From Pontederia crassipes (lineage: Eukaryota > Streptophyta > Magnoliopsida > Commelinales > Pontederiaceae), in NCBI GenBank assembly GCA_030549335.1, contig CM060188.1:6138001-6202000 (forward strand): a stretch of DNA of 64,000 bases. Reading direction: 5' to 3'. The notes beneath the pieces were generated by a model that was not told the origin of the DNA, made no database searches, and was given only the letters and a program-made list of their open reading frames with translations. Position numbers and translations under genes: made by a program. Below are positions 46,443 to 57,915 of the stretch, one piece after another (the stretch's first letter is position 1; every line of letters begins with the position of its first letter).

Positions 46443-47400
46443 ATGGAGCAAAGCGTTGATTACTTGCAAACACTCATGGACGAGCTGTCAGCCTTGCCTG
46501 CCTCGTCAAGTGTCGCCCCGCAAGCGGCGCGATGTCATCCATCAAGGAGTGGGACGAACTTGATACATGCCAACGCAAATCGACGCCTCAACTCAGCGAC
46601 CAATTTGGCAAATGGTCTGAGCGTCGAGCATCGGCGAACCTTGGCATGCTGCTGTCAAGCGTTCTGCCGCCAACCGAAGGAAGGAGTGCCCTTTCCTTTC
46701 GGACATCGCCTCGAGTAATCGAAGCGGCCTCCAAAGATCGCAATGCGAAGTTTTTGAAGGACACATTGGCGATGTCGTCCCTTCGAATGGAGATGGAGGT
46801 AATGTTGGGAAGCTCATGCCACGAGTTCACCAACCGCAGTCCGCTTATCTAAGCGGAGCGTCTTCACAAGCCTCCGCCCGGATCAGTGAAGGCCCGGAAC
46901 GGCTACTCTTTCGCAAGGGTCAAGCCGCCCGGTGGACGAGTATGTCAAAGGTGTATGATCTAGGATGACAAGCACAATGACTTTACTTTGTCCAAGGTGC
47001 GGACGGACGAGCATCTAAGGTGCATCCTCTTCGTGAACGAGCACGACGATCTCGCCTCGTCCATACCCCAAAGGGATTGTCAAAGCTTCAAAGGAGGTCC
47101 CAGGATCGGAAGAAGGCATATCCCAAGAACCCTGCAAGATGTGGCAAACTCAAGATGGCGTTGCCATCGCGACAATGTAGAATATGGCAAACATGCATCC
47201 CAGACATGGGACAGAAGAAGTGGCAGTTCATCAATTATGCAGGCCCTGACAAGTGGGGACTGGAGGTCAAGATCGCATTGTTCAGCATCGGCCAGATGGG
47301 CATGTTGAAGGAGGAAGTGAAAGGAATCACCGAGCTCCGCCTACATTGTTCCCAGGAGGATGAAGACCCAGTGTTGGTGCTCTTCAAGCAGAGGGGTTAG
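46443..47400 (+). pseudogene. Eroded E3 internal gene, possibly gag
   Basis: Plus-strand ORFs in successive frames (46443-46718, 46532-46852, 46988-47308 and 47020-47400) look like one gene broken by frameshifts. Early residues recall the coiled-coil N-terminus of plant non-autonomous gag proteins (VIEAASKDRNAK and similar). I see no clear zinc knuckle or catalytic motif, so the identity is a guess. Confidence 0.35.
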
Positions 47401-47913
47401 AAGCTTTGGACTAGGAAGGAGTTGGAACGACCGGATCGTCCAACCTCCGCTCACTAGTCGATGCTGCCAAGTCAATCAGGACAAGTGCCATACCACCAAA
47501 GCCCTTGGGCAAGGGCAATGGTGGGGGAGAGAAGCTCAAGTCGCAAGGAGGAAGCTACTCATGCCGAAGATAAAGATCGCCCATCGAAGCAGGAGAAGAG
47601 AGTCAAACCACAGGCACATGTGGGGAGACCCTCATCGTCGCTCACTATAGCGACTGGGAGTGGACAAGGTGCGGAATGTTATACCAAAGAACCTTGCTCC
47701 ACCTCAAACCGTCGAGATATTTATTGTCCACCAAGGGGAAGGTGGAGATGTTCTCAAGACTCGGCGGACGAAGGACTCAATGTCGCAGTCATCTGCAACT
47801 TGGGGACAGCGAGTTGAACCACAAGGAAATGTGGGGAGACTCTCGTCGCCCACTATGGCGACTTGGATGGACAAGGCACGGATTGTCAGATCAAAGAACC
47901 TTGTCCCGCCTCA

Positions 47914-48220
47914 AGACCTTGAGCGTGGGGTGGCAACCCACATCGGTGTCCCTTCGTGGCGTCCCGTGGTCCCTTCGTCGTCCCTTCGGACTTTAAGCGC
48001 CCAAGCGCCAACATTAGTGCCGCAACGCGCTAATGCCACGGTCTCGTGACGAGTAGTCCAACACTCTAGTCATGTCCGTGTTTGAATGCCTATAAGAGCG
48101 ACTCTCGGCAAAGTCGTCTCGACCATAAAACTTCTGCTGCAAACTCAAAACAGGCTTGACTATGTGCCTATCCGCCTAGTCGCCGCACGTGGTCTAGTGT
48201 CCGAGAATGACCCCGTGACA
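47914..48220 (+). repeat. E3 3' LTR, 5' part deleted
   Basis: Similarity to the 5' LTR starts only at CCTTGAGCGTGGGG, matching 45420. The first 360 bases of the LTR and the polypurine tract are missing. The end (CCCCGTGACA) is intact. Confidence 0.9.
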
Positions 48221-48474
48221 CGTGCAACGCGCAAGCGCGCTCTGGCCAGAGGCCCGCTGCCATTGCGCATAACGCACGAGGGCGCGGGCCTAGGCCTGTT
48301 TCGTGGATTTTTGGGCTGCCAAAATCCAATTAAACAGTGTTCTTTTTAACATAGTACAGAATTGTAGAAAATCTGGGAAATATAGAAAAAATGAGAAAAA
48401 ATAATTTATTTAACTCAGATAATTCTGAAAACTTTTCTGAAATATATGTGTACGAAATAAATGTATGCATTTTA

Positions 48475-51400
48475 TATGCATTGTTATATCATGATACATA
48501 TGTATGATAAATTAGATTATTCCTATTTTATACACATTATTGATTAGAAAATTATGAATAATTTTCTGAAAATTATGAATAATTTTCTGAAAATTTCATA
48601 TTGTTTAATATGCATATTTTGTACTTGTGCACATGTGATTTTGTATATTATGACATATTATTATGTGTAATTAATAGTAATTGATATTTTTATAAATTAT
48701 CATGTCACATTTTGTTCTAAGTATGAGTGCTAAGTACTTAGTTAGTTTTAATACAAAATAATCAGATTATGATTGATTATGAAATTTTGTATTTTTCAAT
48801 AATTATGTGATGAACTAATATGAAAATGGAAATTGTTGTATAAAAGAAGTGATCATGTAATGTTAATTAGGAAATTTTTAGAATAAATTTTTTGAATATT
48901 GTATGACATTTGTTTTATGCATATTAGTGCTATTATGCATATTTATTAGTACATAAAATAGTCATGTTATTTTGTCATGCATTACATATGATTATGAATT
49001 TAAGTAAAATTCTTTCATATGTGTTATTACATGATATGTTATAAGTGTAGTGTGTCACACTTAAATTGAATTTCCATATGAATTAGATATTCATGTACAT
49101 AATTATGTTGTATTTACTTAAAGTGTATTTAAGTATGACACTTATGTAAATTGACATGATAATAGAAATTTGTACATTATTAGTTCATTATGTGAATTGG
49201 ACTATATATATATAAAATGAATCTATTTTCTTTATGAAATAACATGTGCATATATGAAATTATATTACATAATAGGCATAATATGTATTATGTGAAATTG
49301 TGAGTAGTTAATTCACATAGTTATGTTAAAATTATGCACAAACTATTTTTTGTCACATTTCATGTGAAATATGCACATGAATTATGACAAATTAATTTTC
49401 TTTATGAAAAGAAATATGTGCATATGTGTTTTTTCATTATATATGAAATGAATTGTATGATTTTATGTGATGAAAATTTATGCAAAAAAATAATAATTAG
49501 CAAGACATGCATGATATGAATTTATGTACATGATTGAAACTTATGTGACCCAAATATAGAGTTAGACATGTAATAATATTTGTGTGATTATTTGTATGTT
49601 TACTATCATGCTTATGTTAATTATATGAGTGTGACAAATAATATTCATATATGTGATTTATGCAATGTTTACTTTGAATGCATAAATATTTGTTCATTAT
49701 GAATGTGATATGTTTCATAAAATTTAAAATATAGGTTTGACATTATGAAACATAGGTAGTCTAAATATGATTAAGACATCTAATTTGTATTATGATCATG
49801 GTAATAATTTTTGTTGAGTGCTGCATGATATGTGCATATTTAGGAAAGTACTGAAAAGAGATTATTAATGGAAAATTGAGTACCCTCTTTCTCTGTGAAC
49901 TTATTTGATATACTGTTAATGCAGTCTCTATGAATTATTATGTTTACATGGTGTGATGGCATTTTTCAATTATTGTGGTGACAAGATAAAAAGGTGATGA
50001 TTTTCTAATTGACACCTTACAAATATAAGAAAGAGCTTCCATCACAGAGCCCTGATTGTACTGATCACATTTTTTAAAATGATATGTTAATCACATCATA
50101 TATTTTTTAGATGATTTTGAATGTTTGTTTTTCAAAATGTTTAGAATAATATACCTTGACACAACATATTATTTTTAATGAATGATAATTACTTTTAATG
50201 AATGATAATTATTTTTCGAATAATGGAAGCATAGAGATCACCTCGATGTCATTATCTTAAAAATATTATTATGTCATTATTTATGAATATATATGCGACA
50301 ATAAGACATGCAAAAACTAACTCATTTCCTTTGTGTATGTTTGATCATACATAAATGACACAAAAAAAAGTCTTTGCAATATGATAAAGTCAAAAGGAAT
50401 ATGTAAAAAGTGACACATAGCAAAAGATGATCTCCGTAGAGCACGATTACTATCACGATTCTCACAATCTTGATGTAACAATAACATCAAGAAAATAATA
50501 ACTCTTGCATAAGTTTTTCTTCAACATATATATTATATATATGTATGTGATGATAAACTTAACGACTGAGTTAGAGAACCTCGGTCATATTTCTTAGAAT
50601 GACCACATGATATTTACTTATTTGTAAGTATAGTAAGCTTGCGCACATATTTAATGTTTAGTGAAAATATCAAACATTTTGACATTTATTTGAAGAACGT
50701 GTATCGTCTTCAATTATGATATATGTTGTCCATGTCAAAATAAAAAAAAATTGCTGCAAGTTTTCAACAGATATCATAATCCAGTGAATAATATATAGAT
50801 ACTAAAAATGACTAATACTATTCACATAGATGTGAGAAACATGATGGCAAATTAATATATGCAAAACAATGTGCCACACTTATGACAAATACGATAATTT
50901 TCGTTCGTGATTGTATTGAGTCGAAAAATATTAATATAATCGTATGATAGTTTTGTTTAATAATAATGTTGTTTCGCTGTTAAAATTCATCTTTTTGTGG
51001 ACTAAGATTATTGGAACAACTTATTGTGCAGTTAAAGAATAATGAATTCTTTGCATGACTTAGCCATTCAAGCCAAGGAACATAATTGGAAACAACATGA
51101 AAGTGAGAGTTAAAAATGATCGACTTGCAAAATTTTCTTTTGCAATAAATAATCTTTTTATCTCATTGTCCTACTATACCACTATTTTAAAATGGATATG
51201 CGTATAATATCTACATTTGATATTTTGGACAAATGTAGTTGTGTATTCACATTTATCATTAAATTTTGTATTTAATGAAATTCCTTTATAAAAAATTTCT
51301 AAAAAATAATTTTCTATGTCTTGATTACTTTGAGTATTCAAGTTGAATATTTATTTAATATGCGACGTAAATAAGTGTGCTAAAAGTTTTGGCTAGTCAA

Positions 51401-54209
51401 ATTGTGACATTTTTTTAGGCATTATAAATATAAACTAGTTTGAGAAATATATTTTATCGTTAAAGTTATTTTTGCCTACTTTTGTGACAATGTCTAATTA
51501 ATAAGAAAATACGAAAATCGTTTATGAAGAAAAAATTACAACAATCCATTCGTATTGGATGTCTAAGGTTTTATATGATTTCTTTCATCACATTTTCACA
51601 TTATAAATCATACATATGATTTATCTAAATTGATAACATGAATTATTTTATACAAATACATGAACTTAGATGGAGATTCAATTATGATCGCAAGATTAAT
51701 GCCTTGCTGACTAAATTAATAATGTGAAATAGTTGAGACATATTCAAATAGTCTAGTGATGATGTGACTAACTATATTTCACAATTATGTGTTGCGAATA
51801 CGATGCAATCATAATCTACTTAAATGTATGGAAAATAAATTCCAATTTTGTATTTGGAATGTTATTATTAATGCTACCTAAATGTTATTGAAATATCAAG
51901 TAGAGATGTGACATTCATGAATATATTTTTGACTGGACGAGATTATGTAATATCTTCAAAAATTGAAAATTCAAAGTTGACAATGTATGCGGATTGATCT
52001 GTGATTTGTTCATATTCTCTTCCCACACCTCACTCCGAGTGGGTGATCAACTCATGATTAATGTTCATTTATTGAAATATATGAGTTGTGTTTCACGTTG
52101 TCAATATTGAATGACTATATGAAATGAACATGAGCTTAAAATAAGTGATGGAAATTCTCTCGGCGTAGATGAAGAAAATGAATTAATTCAAAGAGTTAGA
52201 GTCTAAAAAAGAAAATCAAGTCAATGACTTGTTAAATCATCCGTCTTGCCTCGAAATAAGTCGATATGAATTATATGATATTTTAAAAGCAACGAAAAGC
52301 AATAGTCGCAAAAGTAATGCTAACTATAAAGAAATTATGTTTTTTTCTCTCGTTCATCAAAAGTTTGGCTATTGTTTCACATATGTATTAGATGAAAATT
52401 ATATAAAGCTATTTGAATGTTTAAATGTAAAAGTATTGAGCGCAATATGTAGTTTGTGACGGTCCATTTATGAATTTAGTAATAATCTAAATAATGATAT
52501 AAGTATCATTGTGTGTATATTCATTTTTTATGAATAAAGATGTCATCATGACATTATATGTAAAATAATTTTGTGTATAGTTAGAAGTAATAAGAGATTT
52601 CTTATATTAATGAAGAATTTGATTTCATTCAAATTAAATGCAAACTCCTTATACACATTGATCTACGTACGTTCATAAACAGACTCGAATCTTAGTTGAC
52701 ATCTAGTTACATATAATCTTCTCAAATCCATCTTTTTTGCCTACACTTCTTTGGTGGAAGAGGGATACTACCACAAGTACCAATGCGATTAATTTACATT
52801 TTACAGAAGGTCGATCACGAAGTACGTATTTGTTGTCAAGCCTCTCATGCATAAGCGGTAGCAACAAGCAGCAGAACCATGGCTTATTTTTGTGTCAATG
52901 GTCAAATGAAAAGTTTACATATGTATACAGGACGCCTATATTGAATGACGATTAAAAGAAGAATGAGACACCTTATGAGCGTGTTGACTATCATTTTGCG
53001 TTATGATGGAGATCGAGTTATAGATTTGCTTAATAGATGCTTATTTAGAGGGCCATATTAACAAGTAAAAGTTTATCTCCAATTATATCTTTATGTTATA
53101 GAATGACATATTGCAAAGTTTAGCTAAAGCAAAACTATATATAAAGTAGTCAACTATAAAAATTGAATTTGTGTTATATTCAATGATGGTATGAAGTCCT
53201 CTGGTAAAGTAAATTATTTTACTCATGTATTGATAATGGTTAAGTATGCCCTTTGTTGTAATATGTATGTTACTATTGCTTGAGATCCAGGTATATGATC
53301 TAAGATTATTTTGATATGTTCGGGAGGATGACACGAGTTTATATATAACTCTGAGTAGCGTGATAAGAGAAGTCGGATGTGAGACCCCGCGATGCAAATT
53401 CTTGGGCGACTAGTGGGAGGATTCAAGTCAGGCATCATAGGTAGACGTCTGGATTCCAGTCTGTGCAGTGTTATGAGTTTATGACATACGCTTCTTCAGT
53501 GGGAGTTTTCACCGTAGTACTTAGTTATAAACCTAATATGCTAAGTCGACCCTAAGACTTCACGAATACTTATAGTTTTTTTATTAGAGTGTGAGTCTTT
53601 AATGACTGAATAAAATCCAGAGGTTGCCCTTAGACTCTTGACTATATTTCAAGGTAATATGTTAGTGTTGCTATTTTAGCAAGGTACTCAAATGTTAAAA
53701 TTGTATGCGGCATGTCGAGCCATGACTAGGAAAGCAGCTGACTTAGAACTGAGAAATATGAGGGCGAGAGGAAAATTCACCGGTGCTGCATGGATTTTGT
53801 GATGCAATCAAAATCATGGATGATAGTCGTCTGGAGTGTGCAAGCAATATGTTTCTAAGACAAAGTGAGTAACATGAATGTTTGAGCGACTATGTATTAT
53901 TGATAAATCACAGTATTAGTTCATATGATAGTTGAGTAGCTATACAATGACAACATGTTATATCATGCGCTCACACGTTGATTGAGCAGTTATGTGGTCA
54001 TAACTTTGGCTCTCAAATTGATTGAGCAACTATGCATCCCTAACAAGTCATAGTATAAACTCTCAAGTGGTTGAGTGATTATGTATCCATAGCATGTCAT
54101 AGTTCTCCCTTAGTTATGAATATACCCGTGGATCGCATGATCCATTTACCATAACGGACATTTATTGAAAACAAACATGGGTAATGGCCCATAAGTGCGA
54201 GTGGGAGAT
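48475..54209. repeat. Right arm of the large inverted repeat (E2 interior)
   Basis: This is the counterpart of 34499-40614 in opposite orientation. It lacks the RTE-LINE tail and hAT remnant present in E1. The interior is AT-rich with ATG/CAT-rich words and no conserved ORF. Confidence 0.88.
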
Positions 54210-54522
54210 TGTTAGACGTATGCATAACTGCATGCAATTAGCAATCACATGCTACAACTGCATACTTAAGTGCACTATAGAAGAAGATGATGTTCTTCTA
54301 TGTGTTGACTGCTGCTACTTCGCCTGTGATGCTGTCCGACGAATAGCAAGAGGCTGCCACACTTTCGTCATGATTCTGAGGCTGTCCCAAAGTACTTGGA
54401 TTGTGGAATCTCCTTTCATTATGTGATCGAATTTCCGACAACGTAGAAAAAACTTTGGTGATCTGTCTTCCGCTGCAAGGTATTCCGATAATATCCTCTT
54501 ATTAATTGAACCAATTCCTTCA
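54210..54522 (+). repeat. E2 3' LTR
   Basis: This 313-base LTR begins TGTTAGACG straight after the purine tract AGTGGGAGAT and ends CCTTCA, followed by the target duplication ATTAC. It matches both pieces of the interrupted 5' LTR. Confidence 0.9.
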
Positions 54523-54606
54523 ATTACCGACTTATCCTTAAAATTCAGAAGTGAAGAACGCAGAGGGCTGAATAAAAAACATAGATCGTTCATGCTAATT
54601 TTATAC

Positions 54607-54745
54607 CTCCCCAGAAGGACGACACTCCTGAAGTACAGAAGGATGTACACACATCAATCTTTTTCCCATAGATTCATTGCGACAACTCTGGCACAACATA
54701 ATATACGCTTCCTACAAAATCATGATAGACCTTTCTTGGACATAC
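54607..54745 (-). pseudogene. CDPK exon A remnant, cut by a CACTA end
   Basis: The minus strand reads KVYHDFVGSVYYVVPELSQ, a stop, IYGKKIDV, then after frame changes SGVSSFWG and a donor G|GTATAA at 54606. This is the CDPK activation-segment block (DIVGSAYYVAPEVL ... SGVPPFWG). The exon's 5' part is missing because a CACTA terminus begins at 54746. Confidence 0.9.
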
Positions 54746-55045
54746 CACTACAAGAAAAATGGTGTTTGCCGATGGTTTCGTTTGTCAAAAAATTGAAAGA
54801 AACCGTCGAAAATGGAAGTTTCCGACGGGTTTACTGATAGAACCGATTGATCGAAAAGGAGGCATCGCAAAACGATTTTCGACGGTTTGAAAATAGTCGT
54901 CGAAAGTTTCAATGGTTGTAACAATCCTAACGTTCCGACGGCCACAACTATTGAAACGTTTCGACAGCCACAACCATCGTAATATTTTGGCAGCCACGGC
55001 CGTCGAAAAATTCCGACGGACGCAATTGTCGCAAAAAAATTTTAA
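54746..55045. mobile_element. CACTA (En/Spm) transposon end with subterminal repeats
   Basis: CACTACAAGAAAAATGG is a classic CACTA terminus. The next 300 bases carry repeated subterminal words CCGTCGAAA, TTTCGACGG and TTCCGACGG in both orientations. No opposite terminus (CTTGTAGTG) is visible to the right, so this is a one-ended remnant. It lies inside the CDPK exon. Confidence 0.8.
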
Positions 55046-55989
55046 AATATAAAACAATGCCATGGAAAGGCTCACAGTTTACTGCAATATTCTTGGCAAG
55101 TGATTGGCTGCAAAGAATCAAGAGGCAAGAGTCATAGCTGCACTCCAAGTTACCTTCTGCGTGCTGCATCAATCTTTAATGTTTCATTTTTAATCCTGAT
55201 ATGTTTGGACGTAAAGAAGAAGAAGAAGAAAAAGATATCTTCCTCAACGAAGGCATAGCATCCTCATCCTTGCTCGTGAGTAGGAAGTTCGAGGAAGTTC
55301 TCGGGCTTTAGATCCCGTGCATGACGTTCAAGAAATGACAGATGTTCATGACGATCACGATGTCCCTGCATCGAGTAGAGCATCTTTATCTTCATATTGC
55401 AACTCTTCATGATTATTGCAATTACCATTATTAATTATCACAGCTTACTGGATTGAATACACTTTAACTAAGATCTGCTTAGGGGTCGTGGAGGTGATGG
55501 TGGCGTTGATGATCTTGATCTTGAAGGAAGGAAGACAAAAGGCCACCGCAAATTGGTGAGTTGTTTACATCAGCATTTATTTGATATATTAATTAATACT
55601 TCGAAGTTATAGAGTTTTCAAATGAAAATGTTACGGCTCACATTTTTGTGAAGAATATATAACTGTTGTAATTAAAAATAGAGACCACATAAAGAATAGA
55701 AGCAATATTGCTGAATAAGATTAGAAACTCTCTCCAAGCTGGCAAAGGTTGTTTGACACAACATATATATTATATTATGTCATCAGCCCTTTGGTGCTCC
55801 TCACGCACATTTGTAAGGCAATATTGCCCCGTTGCTGCATAAAAGTGGCCCTCCAACAATCTGAGAAATTAGTTTTCAAGTAACCCAATATTATTATAAG
55901 ATAACACATGCACATACATCACGGTCTCTTCCACCACATTGCAACAAATGCCCATCACCATTCAGCTGCTTACCATCCACAGTTTTTAG
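55046..55989. other. Intergenic stretch with one splice-flanked block
   Basis: Mostly AT-rich and without a recognised gene. At about 55482-55555 a block between CTGCTTAG and GGTGAG translates on the plus strand as GRGGDGGVDDLDLEGRKTK, like a lone exon, but I know no family for it and found no partners. An AAGAAGAAGAAG run lies near 55216. Confidence 0.35.
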
Positions 55990-56000
55990 TTGATTGCATA

Positions 56001-56012
56001 TGTATATATACA
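56001..56012 (+). promoter_or_regulatory. Probable TATA box of the lipid-transfer gene
   Basis: TGTATATATACA lies about 70 bases before the ATG at 56075, at a spacing that would give a leader of about 40 bases. The repetitive form is typical of plant TATA boxes. Confidence 0.55.
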
Positions 56013-56074
56013 CAAGTACTGCAAGAGGATCAAAATCACTAACACACCTAATTAGTTGCCCGTTTGTGCTTGAG

Positions 56075-57915
56075 ATGACCAAGGCAGCGGCGATGACGAT
56101 GGTGATGGTAGTGGTGGTGGCGGCGGCCATGTCGTCGGTGGTGGTGATCGACGTCGTCGAGGGTCAGACGCTGCCGCCGTGCGCCTCGGCGTTGCTGCCG
56201 TGTGCCGGCTACCTGCAGGATCCCATGGCAAGTCCGCCGATGATGACGTGCTGCATGCCGCTGACGGAGGCGGTGAACACCGAGCTGCCGTGCATCTGCT
56301 CCCTCCTCGCCAGCCCGGAGCTCTTGAAGGCCTTCAACGCCACCGGCGACCAGGCGCTGCTGCTCCTGAGCAGCTGCGGCATCGCCACCCTCGACCTCTG
56401 CTCCGCGCCTGGTACGTACTTGGATTCCACTCCTCGTTGCATTCTCCAGCTATGCATGCACGCAAATTCTAGTTATTGGTCTGTTTGTTTTTTTTCGTTT
56501 AATAGTGCATATTTTCGATTGAATATTACGTTGCAAGATTGATTTCGTGGGATGTTAATTGATTTATTTATTTTTCCTTCTTATTATTAGCTTCGCTACC
56601 TTCTTATGGCCCGCCAGCTTCCTCTTGGCCTCCACTTCCTCCAGGTACATGTTCATTAATTGAATTAATGTGCTTATTTTTATTTCATGCCATTTGATGT
56701 AGAGCTTTTTCTTTGTACTTTTAGCATCAGAACCTTCTTCTGCTTCGCCTTCTACCTCGTCCCCCTCGCCTCCACTTCCTCCAGGTTTGCAATCTATAAA
56801 TCGATCATGAATACATATTTCAGCTTTTCAAAATTGACGTTGCACCTCCATATTACAAAATTATCACATGTGATGTTTTGTTTTCTTCATTTATTTTCAC
56901 TTTTTTTTTATCTTGTTTCGATTACATGGGTCGTCCGCTGCATGAACTTCCTCATGTAACCAACAAGGGAGAAAAAAAAAAAACATTGCCTATTTATATG
57001 GAACAAAACTTCTTGCCACAACACATAAAGCTATAGTTATTATTTTTCTTGTGCTTTAATATTCTTGCCATAAAATAAAATAGATTATATTTCTTTTACG
57101 ATTTTTTATATCTTCTTAATTCACTCAACATTTATTTGCATGGTAATAAACATGTAGTTCTTTTTCTTTCTACTTTAAACTTTGTAGTGTATCTATCTAA
57201 TTCGCATCGGATTACTATAGACAATATCATCTTTTCACTAATTGGATCCTTGTCTTCTCTTTAATTGTAGATTCTCAGCCATATATCTCGTCGTCTTCTC
57301 CAGGTACAGGGACATTTTATTTATCCATCATAAGAGGTTTCTTTTTTTTTCAGAAATATGGTTTCAGCTGACCAGCACAATTGATGAGCACATTTCACAT
57401 ACTCGCATGTAATTTGATAGTATCAGGGAGAGAACGCATAATAATTTAAATGTCTTTTATTATGGCTTTTTTCAGCGTCTCAGCCTTCATATTCTCCACC
57501 TCTACCTTCACAAGGTATGAAAGTTAACCAATTAATATATGTAGAATTCTTACTTATCTAGAATGATTTTGTATAATTTTTTAATAAACTATTTTGTCGT
57601 CAGGTGCAGGTGAGAAATTCTTCACTACATCATACAACATATTTGGATAAAATTAAAATAATTAATTAAATGACATAACTAATTAAGAAACCCAAAGTTG
57701 GCAATTCAAAAATTGACATTGTTATTTTAGCACGAAAGAAAATGTGTTAGTTTGTTAATTCGATCGAATTTTGTATATAATAAAGCTTATTAATCCCTTT
57801 TCTTGTTCATGACATTGTAGCTTCTCCTATCACAAGCGAAGCATATCACGTTCATTGGATTGGACTCTCAAGTTTGATGAGCTTGTTCCTAACTTGGTGG
57901 TCTATTATGGCATGA
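56075..57915 (+). CDS. GPI-anchored non-specific lipid-transfer protein, VAS-like (LTPG)
   Basis: Proposed exons are 56075-56411, 56591-56644, 56725-56784, 57271-57303, 57476-57514 and 57821-57915, joining in frame to 205 residues. A hydrophobic signal peptide (about 1-30, MVMVVVVAAAMSSVVV) precedes the eight-cysteine domain: PPC, LPC, TCC, PCIC, SSC and DLC. The block ELPCICSLLASPELLKAFN resembles the Arabidopsis lipid-transfer-like protein VAS. The middle exons encode Pro/Ser repeats (PSYGPPASSWPPLPP), and the last ends in a hydrophobic tail fit for GPI anchoring (IGLSSLMSLFLTWW). All introns are phase 1, so mini-exons can be skipped without breaking the frame. A six-base microexon at 57604-57609 is possible. 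Such proteins bind lipids at the outer plasma membrane and wall. The start was chosen because it directly precedes the signal peptide. Confidence 0.85.

Larger units (their letters stand above)
45060..48220 (+). mobile_element. E3: LTR retrotransposon nested in E2, 3' LTR truncated
   Basis: The 5' LTR starts TGTCACGGGG and both LTRs end CCCCGTGACA, a perfect 10-base terminal inversion. CGTG lies on both sides (45056-45059 and 48221-48224), consistent with a short target duplication. TGGTATCAGAGAC at 45729 is the primer-binding site. The interior is GC-rich, unlike E1 and E2. Overlapping broken ORFs between 46443 and 47817 suggest an eroded gag-like gene (MEQSVDYLQTLMDELSA start, a possible coiled coil). 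No RT or integrase motif was recognised, so E3 looks non-autonomous. Confidence 0.82.
43237..54522 (+). mobile_element. E2: LTR retrotransposon without visible pol, related to E1, plus strand
   Basis: Perfect ATTAC duplications flank the element (43232-43236 and 54523-54527). Without nested hAT DNA the 5' LTR is about 314 bases and the 3' LTR 313. AGTGGGAGAT forms the polypurine tract before the 3' LTR, while the primer-binding site after the 5' LTR is degraded (TGATATACATAAGC). The interior shares about 6 kb with E1 but holds no recognisable pol gene. It is inflated by E3 and by two hAT-like elements. It lies head to head with E1, with 448 bases of CDPK sequence between the two 5' LTRs. Confidence 0.88.
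33941..54745 (-). pseudogene. CDPK (calcium-dependent protein kinase) pseudogene split by two LTR retrotransposons
   Basis: Four minus-strand exon remnants appear in the correct CDPK order. Exon A (54745-54607) covers the kinase activation/P+1 region. Exon B (about 43168-43035) and exon C (about 42918-42794) cover the C-lobe to junction domain. Exon D (about 34066-33941) starts the calmodulin-like domain with the first EF hand. Splice positions agree with known CDPK introns (after FWG, after AAK and after LGLK). E2 sits in the A-B intron and E1 in the C-D intron. Each exon carries frameshifts or a stop. CDPKs transduce calcium signals by phosphorylation; this copy is dead. The upstream N-lobe and later EF hands were not found. 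Confidence 0.88.

Noticed and set aside
44645..48349. Dense overlapping GC-rich ORFs on both strands, looking like bacterial DNA or contamination
   Set aside because: The block is bounded by the E3 LTRs with a primer-binding site and lies cleanly inside E2. The ORFs overlap in several frames as GC-rich non-coding DNA does.
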